This document shows, piece by piece, positions 1 to 11,629 of a DNA stretch of 64,000 nt. Each line of letters starts with the position of its first letter. Positions within the stretch are counted from its first letter, which is position 1. This stretch comes from Cantharellus purpuraceus (Eukaryota; Basidiomycota; Agaricomycetes; Cantharellales; Hydnaceae). A model generated the notes under the pieces. It ran no database searches, was not told the DNA's origin, and saw only the letters and a program-made list of their open reading frames with translations. The DNA lies in the NCBI GenBank assembly GCA_025174535.1, contig JALBUN010000009.1, positions 992,001 to 1,056,000 of the forward strand, given 5' to 3'. The translations under genes and the position numbers were made by a program.

Positions 1-1305
1 CCCTGTTGACTTCGACAAAGGCATCCATTTCAGCCTCCTCGACGCCCAGCCTGCGCCACAATGTATCAAGTTCATTGTATACCGCCTGAATGTGCGCCTC
101 TCGTCTTGACTTTAATTCTTCCAACTACACAATGTGCTCGTGAGTTTAATTATTAACCAGGGATCAGAACCGCCTACTTCGCTTTTTGTGGCTTCGGCCC
201 ACTGCATGAGGCCTGATGTTGGCTCGACACCTTCCACACCAAAAGCCTCATTTCCTGGGCCATCCAGGTCCAAAGATTCGTCGGAAGCCTCTTGCAGCCG
301 GGCAACAAAGCGCCCGAAGACGGAATGATAGAGCGGAATATTATCATCAGGCTTCACAAATGATGTGGCACTCGTATTTGGTGTAGAAGTGGCAAGCGTA
401 TGTGACGCCGAGAGAAAAGGATCGGACGTTGAAGATGCAGATGTGGAGCGTAGGGCAGCGAGACCATCAGTTGATAGGGAGGACGGAAGCGCCATAGGGG
501 GGGCCTCAGATTCAGTGGGAAGTGAAATCCCTAGTTCCTCATGAAACCACCCAATCTGTAGGAAAGTCTGTGAAAGGTGTACAAGTCGACGAGACTTGAG
601 GAATTGAGGTATTAGAGTTGATCAGAGTCGGGTGTATACCACTCAAGAGACGTGGCTCACCATCTCTGTCTTTGCTCGAACGAGCTCCTTCTCGAGCCTG
701 CTGAAGCGCTCGGGGGTCACGTCCCGCAATGCCTGATGCTCTTCACCGGACTGGACCCCTTGTGCTGGTGTAAGACAAGTGATATCTGGACCAAAAAATC
801 CAGATCCGACGACGCGAATCAGCTTGTTAATCTTATTGTTAAGCCCTAGTAGTTGCTCAAGCTTGGTTTGATATAGCTGTTGCAGCTTGTCTTGATACGC
901 TGTCAAGTGCTCAAAGCGTTTGGGAAGAACCTGCGAGATCACATACGGCATACAGGTAAACAGCTTGGATGCATTACGAGAATGTGAGATAATTCTGACC
1001 TGCTGCTTTCTTAGCTCGCCGACACTAGTTGCCACGACTTTGGCATGTGAGCCAAGAGCTCTGGCAAGTCTAACGCATTCGCACTCCAGAACCTCACACT
1101 TCTCCATCCATTCCGAGACCATCTTCCGTCTCTCATCTATCTTTCTGTCCACGCAATCTACGAGAGCTGCGTGCAATTCGCTAAGATCGTCAGTGAGAGC
1201 TGTGGACGGGAGCCCAAGTTGTGCATGGAGAACAGGAATAAGAGGGGTTTGCGAGTTCAAGTGAGACTGTAGTGAGCTCAGCAAGGATTCCACCGTCGTC
1301 GCCAT
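1..1305 (-). CDS. ASE1: Ase1/PRC1/MAP65 microtubule-bundling protein, N-terminal part (partial)
   Basis: Antiparallel microtubule cross-linker of the spindle midzone and phragmoplast family. The N-terminal region from the ATG at 1305 holds a dimerisation coiled coil (VDRKIDERRKMVSEWMEKC). It continues through LPKRFEHLTAYQDKLQQLY to an exon starting near 567 (IGWFHEELGISLP), then GLMQWAEATKSE. After a short intron ending in TAG near 112 comes LEELKSRREAHIQAVYNELD and TLWRRLGVEEAEMDAFVEVN, the family's most conserved spectrin-like stretch. Probable introns are 931-999 (in frame, so it reads open), 568-660, and one ending near 112. The gene runs off the left window edge, so the microtubule-binding C-terminus is not seen. 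An in-frame upstream ATG at 1389 is possible, but MATTVESLL is the better family start. It is divergent from the HNH pseudogene across a 165-bp spacer. Confidence 0.9.
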
Positions 1306-1469
1306 CGCAGCTGACAGTGTCGCGACACGGCTGATGGTCACGTGACGTGTTTGGACGGGGAATGTGACATACATGTCACATCGCGACATTCGCGGATGGC
1401 TGAATTGCTCTTCCTAGTTTCAAACACCGAGCACTGTCTCCTAAATTATTATTCGACTTGTGAGCGTGG

Positions 1470-2773
1470 ATGACGACCATGTCCACCACCGCCGCTTCTA
1501 GATCCGAATATATCGAAGATTTTCCCTCAGACTATGTTCACCTCGTCCTTGTGCACCGCCCGCCGTTCTTCCTCCAAATCCCTCTAATCTCTTTGTTTGA
1601 AACCTCGGAAATACCTTGCCTACCTTGGCTGGTACATCCTTGGGGCCGAGGGCTCAAGGGTGATAGCACTACACCGTTGGACCTTGACGGTGATCTAGAT
1701 GACAGGGGCTTGTACTACTATGCGACACCCGCGGGTACGGGTGTTTTTATTTGATCTATTGCTGTCTTCCCTAGTACAAACAAAGTGCTGACCGTGTGCT
1801 CTCTATCGAGCAAAGGCCTCAGCCATGCAGTTGATCTGGAAGTGATTAAGGAATGGTCAACCTTGCCCTCGGAAAGCACGGACACTCACGATTATTTCCG
1901 CCATCATCTGCTCAAACGTGATACGTGTTGTGTTTTCGCAGGATCCACATATGGAAAAGGTATACATATCATTCCCTATAGCAGGGGCTCTGAGGTATGC
2001 CCAGCAGTCTGATTGCACTGGCAGGATATCTGATCACCTGCCCTTCCTTTTTCCACCTCAGTGGTTTTGGCTAATCATAGAGATTTGTCCAAAGTATGAG
2101 GAATGTAGGTGATATGACCGACATTAATGATATTCGCAATGGTGTCTTTGTAAGTTGTTTAATACAATCCGCGTTTGAACTACATGAGATTGTAATACTC
2201 AAGGTTCGTCTCTTCGGACCAAATTGATCTCTCTCTCTAACCCCGTCACTTCTCAGACTCCAAACCCCTTTCTTGCTACTACTGACATTCCCCAAGCCAA
2301 CCGACCCGTTGAGCCACCTGCAGAGGTCACCTTCCCCCGCAACATGCGTTATACGCAGCAGTGGCTGGTAGAACCAGAACCGTACTTAGTTTACTGCGCC
2401 CCAAACACTATTGACGTCACTTTCAAGAAATGCACCCGACAACCAAAGCCATCGGACCTGTTATTGCACCACGCTTATGGTGCTGCTGCCGTCAAGTGGT
2501 GGGGACACGGGAAAGAAGTCCTCGGAAATCACCCTAATATTCCCCGCCCGACCCTTCTAGGATCCTGCGTGACTAGGCTGCCGCAATCCAAAAACGTGAT
2601 GCGGCGAGGCGTGCGAAGGAAGCCGGTGCGGCTGGAGACCGGGCACAATGGGATGAGGATGATGTCATGCTCTTCTTTTAGGCAAATTACCAGCCGCAGT
2701 GGAACGCCGTCGCAAGAAACGCAGTGAGTATATGGAGCAGTGGCGACAAGGAGTGCCTGAGACTTCAAGCTGA
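1470..2773 (+). pseudogene. Fungal HNH endonuclease-domain gene, copy 1 (decayed)
   Basis: Resembles the large basidiomycete family annotated as HNH endonuclease-domain proteins. Visible in order: an N-terminal segment ending GDLDDRGLYYYA; a short intron; the HNH core with HAVDLEVIKEW, LLKRDTCCVFAGS and GIHIIPYSRGSE; an intron of about 80 bp; DINDIRNGVF; a C-terminal domain with AAAVKWWGHGKEVL; and a basic Arg/Lys-rich tail ending at the TGA near 2771. Breaks visible against the second copy at 54.85-55.68 kb: a 2-base loss near 2105, a 1-base loss near 2553, and in-frame stops near 2573 and 2681. I therefore call it a pseudogene. Whether the N-terminal exon still makes protein is unknown. Function of the intact family is not established here. 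Confidence 0.7.
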
Positions 2774-3475
2774 TTGTGTGACTGTCCGTGTCGTTTGCTC
2801 ATCGCAGTATACTTATGAACACTCCACAACAACCACAACCTTGTATGTAATTTCCAGTGGAAATAAAAGTTAATGTCGTTCACTACTGGTGACATCACTA
2901 AAACAAGGCATGGTTGCAGTCAGCTGCAAACATGTCAAGATGTACTGTGTTCGAATTCGAATATTAATACTCTCCTAATGGTCTGCCATCGAAAGCAAGT
3001 CGAAAGATTCCCATAAACATAACGAGTTGGTTTTCCCAGCTCTTATATATGCAGCTGAATTTCATTGAAAGTCCTTTTGACAGTCGGACTGCCACATGTG
3101 GATGGGTCAGGGTCGAAACTAGCATCGTGACGGCCTGTTTATGCCGAAAAGTGGTATATGGATTCGTCCCATGATATGAAATCTGTTCATGCAGATGCCC
3201 CTTTGGATGTCTCTCCAGAATACACATTGCAAAACACCAACGGCTCTCCATTTCTGTAAACCACCTGACTATCAAGGATAGTGTGGTCTGATTACTAGCT
3301 CATATGCGCCTACAAATAACACCGCAAATAAAAACCGTTGCAACGTCCAATGATGTCCATCCAAAGCTGGAAAAAAAGAATGGCGTACTGGCAGAGCAAT
3401 CAAAATAATAGAACAAGTTATCCACGCGGCAAAAAAAAAAGGGGGCCCGGATAACCAGAAAGCAAGCACATGATA
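2774..3475. other. Intergenic, no gene recognised
   Basis: Lies between the 3' ends of the HNH pseudogene (plus) and the membrane-protein gene (minus), so it should hold both terminators. An AATAAA-like signal occurs near 2863 (gaaataaaagttaatg). A short A/G homopolymer tract lies near 3431-3446. The short ORFs here match no family I know. Confidence 0.5.
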
Positions 3476-5465
3476 TCAATGGTCAGTCCTCTCTTTATAC
3501 GCCGGAGGCAGCTCATCAACTACATCCGCGACGTCCTCATGCTGATATACTACACTCTGCTGACGCGGTTGTGGAGGTACTGCTCCCGACTTGGTATCGG
3601 TCGACGTTTGCACTGGCATCACGTCCGCAACGGTATCACGCGATGTCGACGGACCCGCCTCATCAGCCACCGCCATCTTCGCCTTCCACTCTGAACCAGA
3701 AGCATTGTGTACTGCGTAGACCACACCCGTCGATGACCCGGCGATCACCCCGCTCGTGCTTTCCGTCGGCGTAGAAGGCGCCATGGGCTGTGCAGCATTC
3801 GCTCCACCGGACGGGCGATATGGATCAAACGACGACACCGGTCGCGGTGAAACCGTCATCAAAGCGCGCGGTGTACCCGGACCCGCAACTGACGGTGGAG
3901 TCCTAGGTGGCGAAGGAATGGGGCTCTGCTGAGCAGTGTATGTCATAATTTCCGGGGGGACATTTGCAACATTATATGTCGATGTTCGCGCTTGCATCGC
4001 AGGCACATACATGCCGTCCGATGTAGAAGTCGAAAATTGGCCATGATTCACATACGAATTGCGCTGGTATGGGTGGTCCGTATACGGGACGCCAAGTCCA
4101 ATCGGTGCCACAAAGGGTGCCCTTTCTTCTGCATACGCCACATTCTGCCCGGGCGCAGGCCCTCCGACGGCTCCTAATCCCAACCCACTGTAGCCATCGT
4201 CGACAGCATAGGATCGAGAGCCGCGCGCTTTGGCCCTTCGCTTCCTCAGGAAGAACAACACACCCATGGCGACGGCGCCGAGAAGCACGGCACCTCCAAC
4301 AGCGCCGGCAATGATGGCAGTTGTCGAGTGTGAATTTTTGTTGGAAGAACTGTTCGATGAGGGCTGAGGGGTACCGGTCTCCGTTGTGCCACCGACTCTA
4401 TTGTGGGCGAGTGTCAGAAATACCCATACAGACTCTGAAGAAAAGGATTGACTCACTGGACTGATGATGATTGTCCCGTACTATCGATCTCTGTCGATGG
4501 CCGATTTGCGCATGTCAAATCTGTGGATCCAGACGTACTAAGGATATTAGTAGAGGGGGCGTATACGCCCTTCCTATATCACCTTTGAATGAGCGCTTTA
4601 TCGACGCTACAGAAGATCACTTACGCATCGCTGACGGCGGCTGCATCAAAGTGAGAGTTAGATGGCGTCAAAACAGTCTCAAAACGTGCCTACCTATGAT
4701 CTTTGAGTTGGGAGAGGCACGATTCACCCAGTTGTAAGTGTCGAAAGCCGACCCGAGAGTGAAGTTGGTCACAACGGCTGACCCAATGGATGCAACACTG
4801 ATGGTGTATGGTTTCGTGCCTCCTGCCATCTTGAGTGGTAAAACGTCGCAGCTCGTGATTGATTTGGTCGTGTTAGTCGTTATCGATACAGAAGAAGTTG
4901 GATTTTGGGCATGGCAGGATGTTCCAAATGTCGAAGCTGGGGCAGACAAATTACCACTGAATCACGCATACGAGGCCTTGCGAGACTTACAGACTACAGT
5001 ATAGACGGTCTCCCCAATACCACCCGCATTCCCTGACGCATCGGCCATACTAAGAATCAATTGCGTTTCTGCGAGGAACACATGTTCTGAGTATATCTCG
5101 AACGGGTGGGACGACCATCCACTCACGCGATTGATGGTCTACCGTCCACCATAGATTACTGAGGTCGGAGCCCAACGTCTGGACCGTAGGAATGCCGGCT
5201 GCCTCATACGCTATAAGCGTATATGGCGGGTTGGGAACCGTCGAAGTTGCAGATGCGTTGATGAAAATTTGCAAACGATCGCACTCGCGCAACGAAGTAG
5301 ACGTCCACTAAGAGTAAGGTTAAGAAAGAGCGAATGGCTATAACGGTGGATCCGCACCGTGTTAAAGCCCCAGAAAAAAGATGACGCGACATCGGCATTT
5401 ACAGTCCCCGCCAAAAACGCAAGGTGGATGAGCAGAGCGCAGATGCGCTGTCGTCGTGAAACCAT
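3476..5465 (-). CDS. Secreted-type single-pass membrane protein with cytoplasmic proline-rich tail
   Basis: Starts at ATG 5465 with a signal peptide (MVSRRQRICALLIHLAFLAG). Following exons give an ectodomain with WTSTSLRECDRLQIFINAS, PPYTLIAYEAAGIPTVQTLG, QLILSMADASGNAGGIGETV and CDVLPLKMAGGTKPYTISVA, the repeated 'C..L.....GG..PY' pattern typical of a common Agaricomycete surface-protein family. A short Ser/Thr stalk (SSNSSSNKNSHSTT) leads to one transmembrane helix (AIIAGAVGGAVLLGAVAMGV) with a stop-transfer FLRKRRAKARGSR. The cytoplasmic tail of about 240 residues is Pro/Ser-rich and ends ELPPAYKERTDH. Introns of about 50-80 bp are visible near 5320-5370, 5070-5120, 4645-4710, 4540-4635 and 4400-4460. 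The family is often called EGFR-like juxtamembrane or Mid2-like. A role in surface sensing is inference only. Confidence 0.8.
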
Positions 5466-6696
5466 TAGCAGGAGAGAGAAAAGAAAAGTTCCCAACGGTA
5501 GAGAAGATCACAGCGAGAGTAAAGGTGGTTGGGAAGAAGAAACGGCAGGCACGGCGTAAGCGGTCAAGCGCACCGCCCAGATGAGCTAACCTCGCTGCAG
5601 TTTCGCCGAGCTCACCGATCCCCACAATTAGATACGACAGCGTCACATTCACGGACGGCTTGTATACTGCCGCCAATACAATAGGCAGCAGGCAATTAAT
5701 GCCCTAATGTCCCCCACCTAAGCCATCCAGATTAGCCCTGTCTGGCTAATTCTACTAGGGCATCCCCACCCACCTACCTTGCTGCACCAGTGTGGATCAG
5801 ATAATATGATTTCCTTCTGATGTTGTGGCCCTGGGTCGAGCCCTCATGCTACAGTTGAGCTTTCTAAACTTGGTTTAAATATGCACGAGCCATTGTAAAA
5901 TCCAGTCTCCATGCATCCATACACATATGAAATTTGCTGAACAACAACTTTATATTAGAGAGTATAGGTATGTTAGCCAATAAATTATGGGTTCGGTAGG
6001 TTCCGGGATAGATAAGCAGGGAGCGTTGGCTCATCACCACAAACAACGCATGCCCGACCCTAAATATGCAGTTCGCAGACTGCAGTGAATACTTCACTGC
6101 AACCACTGGTCTTTGGGGTCATGCACATAGGAGTCCAAGGCACTCTAAGGCACTAGAGCAGTATCCACACTGGTGTCTGAAGGCTCAAGGACACTGGCAA
6201 GTAGGACAAGTTCATCCGCAGTAAAATCTAGATAGCAAATTAATACAAGCAGCTAGTTAAATGCATACTAGAACCTCCCAAATACTCCTGTGATTCAATT
6301 GCCTCCAATTGCCAGATGCAGTTTGATTTGGTTAGTGTTCAAGGTCATCATCACCGGCACCCTCAGGGACTTTACTGCCATTAAATTCCAAGCAGTTTGC
6401 CTGTCTGACCGACTAATTCTGACTGACATAAAATGTGGTAATATAGTGGAACGCGTCGCTCTGACAATTATACTCTCTATTACTATGCCAGAAAACTACC
6501 CTATACCATATTACCTTGCGCCTATGCAACAAGCCACGCACGGACCATAAAAACGCTGTAATGTAGATCGTGTCAGAGAAAATATACGTCTAGTGGCGGT
6601 CGAAGCATAAACCACGACTCCCCAAGTTTAAGCTAGGGTCAAGTCATATCAAACCCACCCCCCATTTTGCAAGCCCTCTTTCCTTTGAAGAAATCG
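5466..6696. other. Intergenic, no gene recognised
   Basis: Contains the promoter of the upstream membrane-protein gene (minus) and the 3' flank of the glutamine-synthetase-like gene (minus). It is AT-rich from 5850 to 6560. ORFs in this stretch are short and show no family resemblance or codon consistency. No transposon ends were seen. Confidence 0.45.
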
Positions 6697-8235
6697 TCAG
6701 TAATATTCCACCAAGCTAGTCAGCTGCTCATCTTCCGTCTTATCCCTAGTCAACGCGTCCCCCAACGTCTTATTCACCGCCAAAAACGCCTCCACCAGCT
6801 CCCTCCCAAGCACCTCCCCCAACACCCCATCCCCCCGCAAATTCCCCCTCGCCTCCTCCACACTCGACGGCATCCGCCTCGTAATCCCCATCGCCCTCCG
6901 CTCCTCCTCCCTCATACCCGCCGCACCCCTCTCCCGACAATCCCGCACCGCCAGCACCTGCCCCGTCTTCATCCCCACCATCCCCGCCGCCAACACCGCC
7001 GCCAGCGCCAGATGCGGGTTTGCCGTCCCATCGATAAACCGCAGCTCAAAGTTTCGCGAAGACGGCGACGCCGCGTTCGTCAGCCGAACAGGCGCCTCGC
7101 GGTTCTCAGTTCCATACGATACATACGTCCCGCCGCTCCACACACCGTCTGCCACGCGCTTGTACGATGCAGGCGTCGGCAGGGTGAACGCTGCCACCGC
7201 AGGCAGGTGCTCCAGCAGCCCCGCCAGAAACGCCTCTTCATACGCGGATAACTGATCCTTCGTCTTGCGCCCGCGCTCTGTCGGGGAGTGGACGGAGATA
7301 TGTGCGTGGGCCGAGGACCCAGCGCTAGTCATAAAAGGGCGCGGAGCGAACGTGGCGTGTAGCCCGTGCTTCGCAGCCGTGTGCACGATGATCTCTCGGG
7401 TGTAAACAAGAGTGTCTGCTGCATCCAGGGGGCTAAGTGGTCCGGTCACCACCTCATACTGCCCGGGCGCCGCTTCGGCATGGACCATCAAGAGAGGGAT
7501 CCCACTTGCTCTGAGGGCCTCGGAGATGTCGTGCATGACCTTGGCTTCGAGCGACCCAAGGAGAAGACCGGCGGTGGCAGACCATTGGTGGACGTTAGAA
7601 GGCACCACTGGGTCGGTGGACTTGAGGAGGATGAACTCGGACTCGAATCCGACAAGGAACTCGGCGGAATACACGCGTTTAGCTTCTCTGCGGATATTTA
7701 TATGTCAGGCCAGGTCGGGAGGAGGACTGTGAAACCCAAACGACATACTCACTCGACCATCTTCCCAAGGACCGTTCGCGGACACAACCCTACCTCCACG
7801 CCGTCTGTTCCCTCGGCCGCCTTCTCCTCAAAGCGGCCCATGATGCCCAGGACGTCTCCAAACCCTACGCCGCGCAGCACCCGCATCGTGTTTGGATCCA
7901 GAGCATACAGGTATTCGCCGATACCTGAAAACCCCTCCGGCGTGATCAAGTACACCAACCCCACGCCCACCTTGGCTATATTCACGCCCGGACGTTTCGA
8001 CTGCTTCATCAGGGAAACGAAATACTCGACGGGGACGATGCGGGAGCGGCGGGTGTTGGCGAGGTCGACCCAGTAGATGTGGACATACGCTTTGCATCGT
8101 TTCATAAAAAAAGAATAATTTTTTTTGGAAGAACTTACAGACATTGAGATTTTGGAGACTCTGAAGCGTCGGCGGTGCCGCGGCAGAAGATTTAACACTG
8201 GCAGGAGTGTAGCTGATTCCATGGCTGTAGTCCAT
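6697..8235 (-). CDS. Glutamine synthetase-like enzyme (FluG/gamma-glutamyl-amine synthetase type)
   Basis: Three exons, 8235-8139, 8089-7753 and 7687-6697, total 1,425 nt and give 474 residues with consistent phase, a normal length for GS-I-like enzymes. The N-terminal beta-grasp segment contains YVHIYWVDLANTRRSRIVP. The catalytic domain contains EFLVGFESEFILL (first metal-binding Glu), HAEAAPGQYEVVTGP, FAPRPFMTSAGSSAHAHISV (ATP/His motif), NREAPVRL and FELRFIDGTANPHLALAAVL. The family ATP-ligates ammonia or an amine to the gamma-carboxyl of glutamate in the cytosol. FluG-type members are not classical glutamine synthetases, and the substrate here cannot be read from sequence. The start is the only ATG that splices in frame to exon 2. 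The splice sites are GTAAGT and GTGAGT with CAAAG and CGCAG acceptors. Confidence 0.88.
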
Positions 8236-9880
8236 GTTGGGGGGACGGACACACGACGGGGACGACCACACCGACGTAAGTGATGGTTGGTTTGCAAGCG
8301 CAAGAGGTACTTACATAAGGATAGTACCTTTGCGGTACTCCAATTACATGCACCGCAAGACACATTACATTCGACGCTGAGGTGCTAAAGTATGGTACCT
8401 GCGGTATTCCAGAGCAGAGGCGCGCAGAGGCGCGTCGGCCGTTCCCCTTTGGGTAAAAGTCCAGATTACTAATATTGTTTCCATACATGGTGTGATGGAT
8501 GACACACGCTCGAGCGTTGAACGAAGCTCAATCGGGCGAGTTCTGGCGCTACTTTCTTCGGTGGAGAGAGGGCGCGGGTTGGGTCCTGTCTTCCACAGGC
8601 GTGAGTTTTCAGCGGCCAAAGGCAGCTCGCCATGCATCAGTGCTTTCTCCGGTCCATCACGTTTTCGCCATTTGACTCGATTCACACCCCTTTGACACAG
8701 AGTACCGTCTTGATTCGATATGGAGGGGAGGGCCCAAAGGAGCACGGGGGTGCCGTATCCGAGTCGAATCCCTCACACTCACACACGTTTACGAGCTGTC
8801 CATCGTCGGGCTCGCCACGCATGGCCGAGCCATCCACGGATAGAGAGGCCTTGTACCGTTCGAAAACGCCCAGGTAGATAACTATCCATGTATCATCCAC
8901 ATTAAGAGGTTTTATCTCGTGCCCTGATGATCTCTCTTCCCGACATTCACAGCAGCAGATATTCAGCACTGATGCACGGGGGGTTTTAATACCAAACCCA
9001 AACGCGCCACAACTCGGCGCTCCATTCGTCTCCTACGCTCCTCCTATTCACGCACGATCCAGGATCCTTATATCATCTGCGCCAAGCCCCACCACCACCA
9101 CCACCACCACCATGATCGCAAGGCAATGGCGTCCACCGCACGCTTTTGGCTCCCAGCATATGTCAGCCCCCCCCGGGGGGTCATCCGTATTTGTGCAAAT
9201 GACCACGTACCACGCGTCTTGTATAGACTGGCACGATCACGGCTCGCAGCCGGATGTGCTGCCCCCCCCCCCAGAACACACTGTAACACGCGCGCATAAA
9301 CACAACGCACGCGTCACCAGACCCATCACCGGGCCAACGAACAAACGCACAACCACACCCGTCCTTCGTCCCGTCTATCCCTCCACCCACCGATCGATCA
9401 GTCGATCGCGGTGGATCTGCAGATCCGTCGATCAGTCCCTTCACCTGCCTTTGATGCTCGAGGGGGAAAGCTTGGAATTCGTGGCACAGGTGTAACTCTA
9501 GCACCCGTACTCTCGCTTGTGTGCGCATGTATAGTACAAGGAACGAGCATACACTCGTGGTGCTCGCTAAATCTGGCAGCTGAGCCCCGTCGCATGACAT
9601 GTTTACATACAGCAGAAAGACGTGGGTATCTAGACACAAATCCAGACAATGCATACCATTCGTATCTCATAAAGAAAGAAACGCATCCTCTTCGCTCGTT
9701 ACAGTTGATGAAACTATAGCACAGACATGTGATGGAACACGGGAGACAGAAACCAAAAGAACAGAACCAGGGCGGGGGACAAGTAACGAGCTAGAGGAGA
9801 ATGCGACCGAATACTGTCCCCCTCTCATGGGAGAACAAACGGTGGCATCCCGGGTATCACACCGTCGCACCCAAACTCGC
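8236..9880. other. Long intergenic region with simple repeats and palindromes
   Basis: Upstream of the GS-like gene (minus) and downstream of the Old Yellow Enzyme stop (minus). It contains a CCA trinucleotide run at 9089-9113, a C tract near 9261-9273, overlapping GATC palindromes at 9391-9407, and the perfect 14-bp palindrome GGATCTGCAGATCC at 9413-9426. Several ORFs of 80-157 residues overlap each other on both strands and look like shadows. I see no supported gene. Confidence 0.45.
9089..9113. repeat. (CCA)n microsatellite
   Basis: Eight consecutive CCA/ACC units directly before an ATG at 9112. It produces a Trp run on the opposite frame and no credible protein. Confidence 0.85.
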
Positions 9881-11399
9881 CTACTCCCCCTGCGCGTCCT
9901 CCTCCCAAAACGGATAATCCGTATACCCCCTCCTGGGATCGACGCCCTCCCGCCCCCCCACGGTCCCCCTCACGACGCCCACATCCAGCCCCACCCCCCT
10001 CTCCACCCTCCTCTGCATATCGGGGTGCGAAATCCACAGCCGTCCAAACGCCACGGCGTCGACCAGCCCCGCGCGCAGCAGCTCCTGCGCCTCGGGCACC
10101 GTCAGGCCCGCGTTGAGCACGAGGTAGGGCTTGGTGATCAGCGGGCGGTAGGTGGTGAGTATGTCGTGTGGCGTGCCGCGGGGACGGCCTGTTGCAGCGT
10201 GTGCGTTCAACGAAGAAAAAACCTGCCGCGGCACTCACCATCGACCCCGACGTCCAACGCCTCCACATAGCGGACCAAGGCGACGTAGATGACCTTCATC
10301 CGGTCGAGCTCCTTGATCAGATACGTATACGTCTCGACGGTCTCGCGCAGCGGCATGCCCACGTCGCCCAGCCCGCCGGCGGGGCTGAGCTTCACGCCCA
10401 CCCGGTCCCAGCCCCACACCTCGATGAGCGCGCGCACGACCTCGATGATGAAGCGCGCGCGGGGCGCGGGCGCCGGACCGCCCCAGTGGTCTGTGCGCGT
10501 GTTGGAGCTGGTGTCGAGGAACTGGTGGGGCAGGTAGCCGCCGCCGGCGTGCACTGCACACACGAGCCAACAAGTCAGTACACAGGCTGGGGTTGCGGAC
10601 GGCGCATACGTTCTACACCGTCAAAGCCGGCCTGCTTTGCGTTTTGGGCCGCGTGCTTGTACGCCAGGACGAGTTCCCAGGGGTCTGCTATCGCTGTGGG
10701 CTGACGGGTGGGGGGTGAGGACAGGGGAGTGTGGGGGCGGGGGGTGGCACTGACCGTGACGTATCCGGGTGTGCCGGGGAGAGAGCGAAAGTGGCCGCCG
10801 CGGGCGGCGACGGGCGACGGACCCAGGACGGGCTGTGGGTGGTCAGTGGGGGTGCAAGGGGTGTGGGGATGTGTGGATACCTTGCCCGACGCCCTTTGCT
10901 CCGGCATGTCAGGGTGGGAGAGGCGGCCCACTCGACGCGATCATGAGCATGCGGCGTCTGACGGTCGGGGAGGACTTACCGTGCCACAGCTGTGCGTGTA
11001 TGTGTGTGTGTGAGCGGTGCAGGGTGCGATGCCGCCGCGGCGGGCACGTACCTGGCAGAAGATGGTGCCGCCCGCCCTGTGCACCGACTGCACGATGCAG
11101 CTCCACGCGCGTGTCTGCTCCGCGCTCCATATGCCGGGTGCATTGGGCCATTCCGTCCTGTCCCCGCACCCATCAGCACGATCATCGACCAAACGGGCAG
11201 ACGCTGACCCCTGCTGGGCGACGAGCGTGCCCTCCGTCACGAGCAGCCCCGCCCCGCCCCGTGCCCGCTGCGTGTAGTATTCACAGTTGTGCTGGTTGGG
11301 CACGCTCCCCGAGCACCTGTTGCGCGTCATCGCCGACATGATGTTGCGGTTGCGCAGCTGCGCCTCGCCGAGGTGGATGGGCGTGCTCAGGCCAGGCAT
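9881..11399 (-). CDS. NADH:flavin oxidoreductase / Old Yellow Enzyme
   Basis: FMN-dependent ene-reductase of the OYE TIM-barrel family, acting on alpha,beta-unsaturated carbonyls with NAD(P)H. From ATG 11399: LSTPIHLGEAQLRNRNIMSA (barrel strand 1 and FMN contact), MTRNRCSGSVPNQHNCEYY, GAGLLVTEGTLVAQQG, TEWPNAPGIWS, GGTIFCQLWHVGRLSHPD (split by short introns), PVLGPSPVAARGG, AAQNAKQAGFDGVE, VHAGGGYLPHQFLDTSSNTR, WGWDRVGVKLSP, and the C-terminal LITKPYLVLNAGLT...LVDAVAFGRLWISHPD that contacts the FMN phosphate. About six introns of 48-66 bp splice cleanly, including a CA-repeat-rich intron near 11000-11050. Oddity: after the catalytic His of the HxxN/H motif the partner position is Gly (HAGG). 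It lies 230 bp downstream of POL2 on the same strand. Confidence 0.85.
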
Positions 11400-11629
11400 C
11401 GCAGCGCATGTGTCGTCGGCGTCGTCGTGCTCGATAGCGGCATTTCACACGGCATGCACACCCATGCTCCTCTGTCTAATATATCCTTTTACGGCAACTG
11501 TCCTCCACCGCCACGCACCCGGCTCCCGGCCGCGCAGCACAGCCCCCGAGACCGCATGTCACCCCAAAACAGCACCGGATCTGCGACCAATGCTTCCTCA
11601 ATACATTTAATAATATACAGGCCCCCGCA

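Noticed and set aside
5362..5676. Minus-strand ORF of 104 residues overlapping the membrane-protein start
   Set aside because: Different frame from the signal-peptide exon, and no family match.
6667..7251. Plus-strand ORF of 194 residues, Arg/His/Pro-rich
   Set aside because: Antisense shadow of the glutamine-synthetase-like exon.
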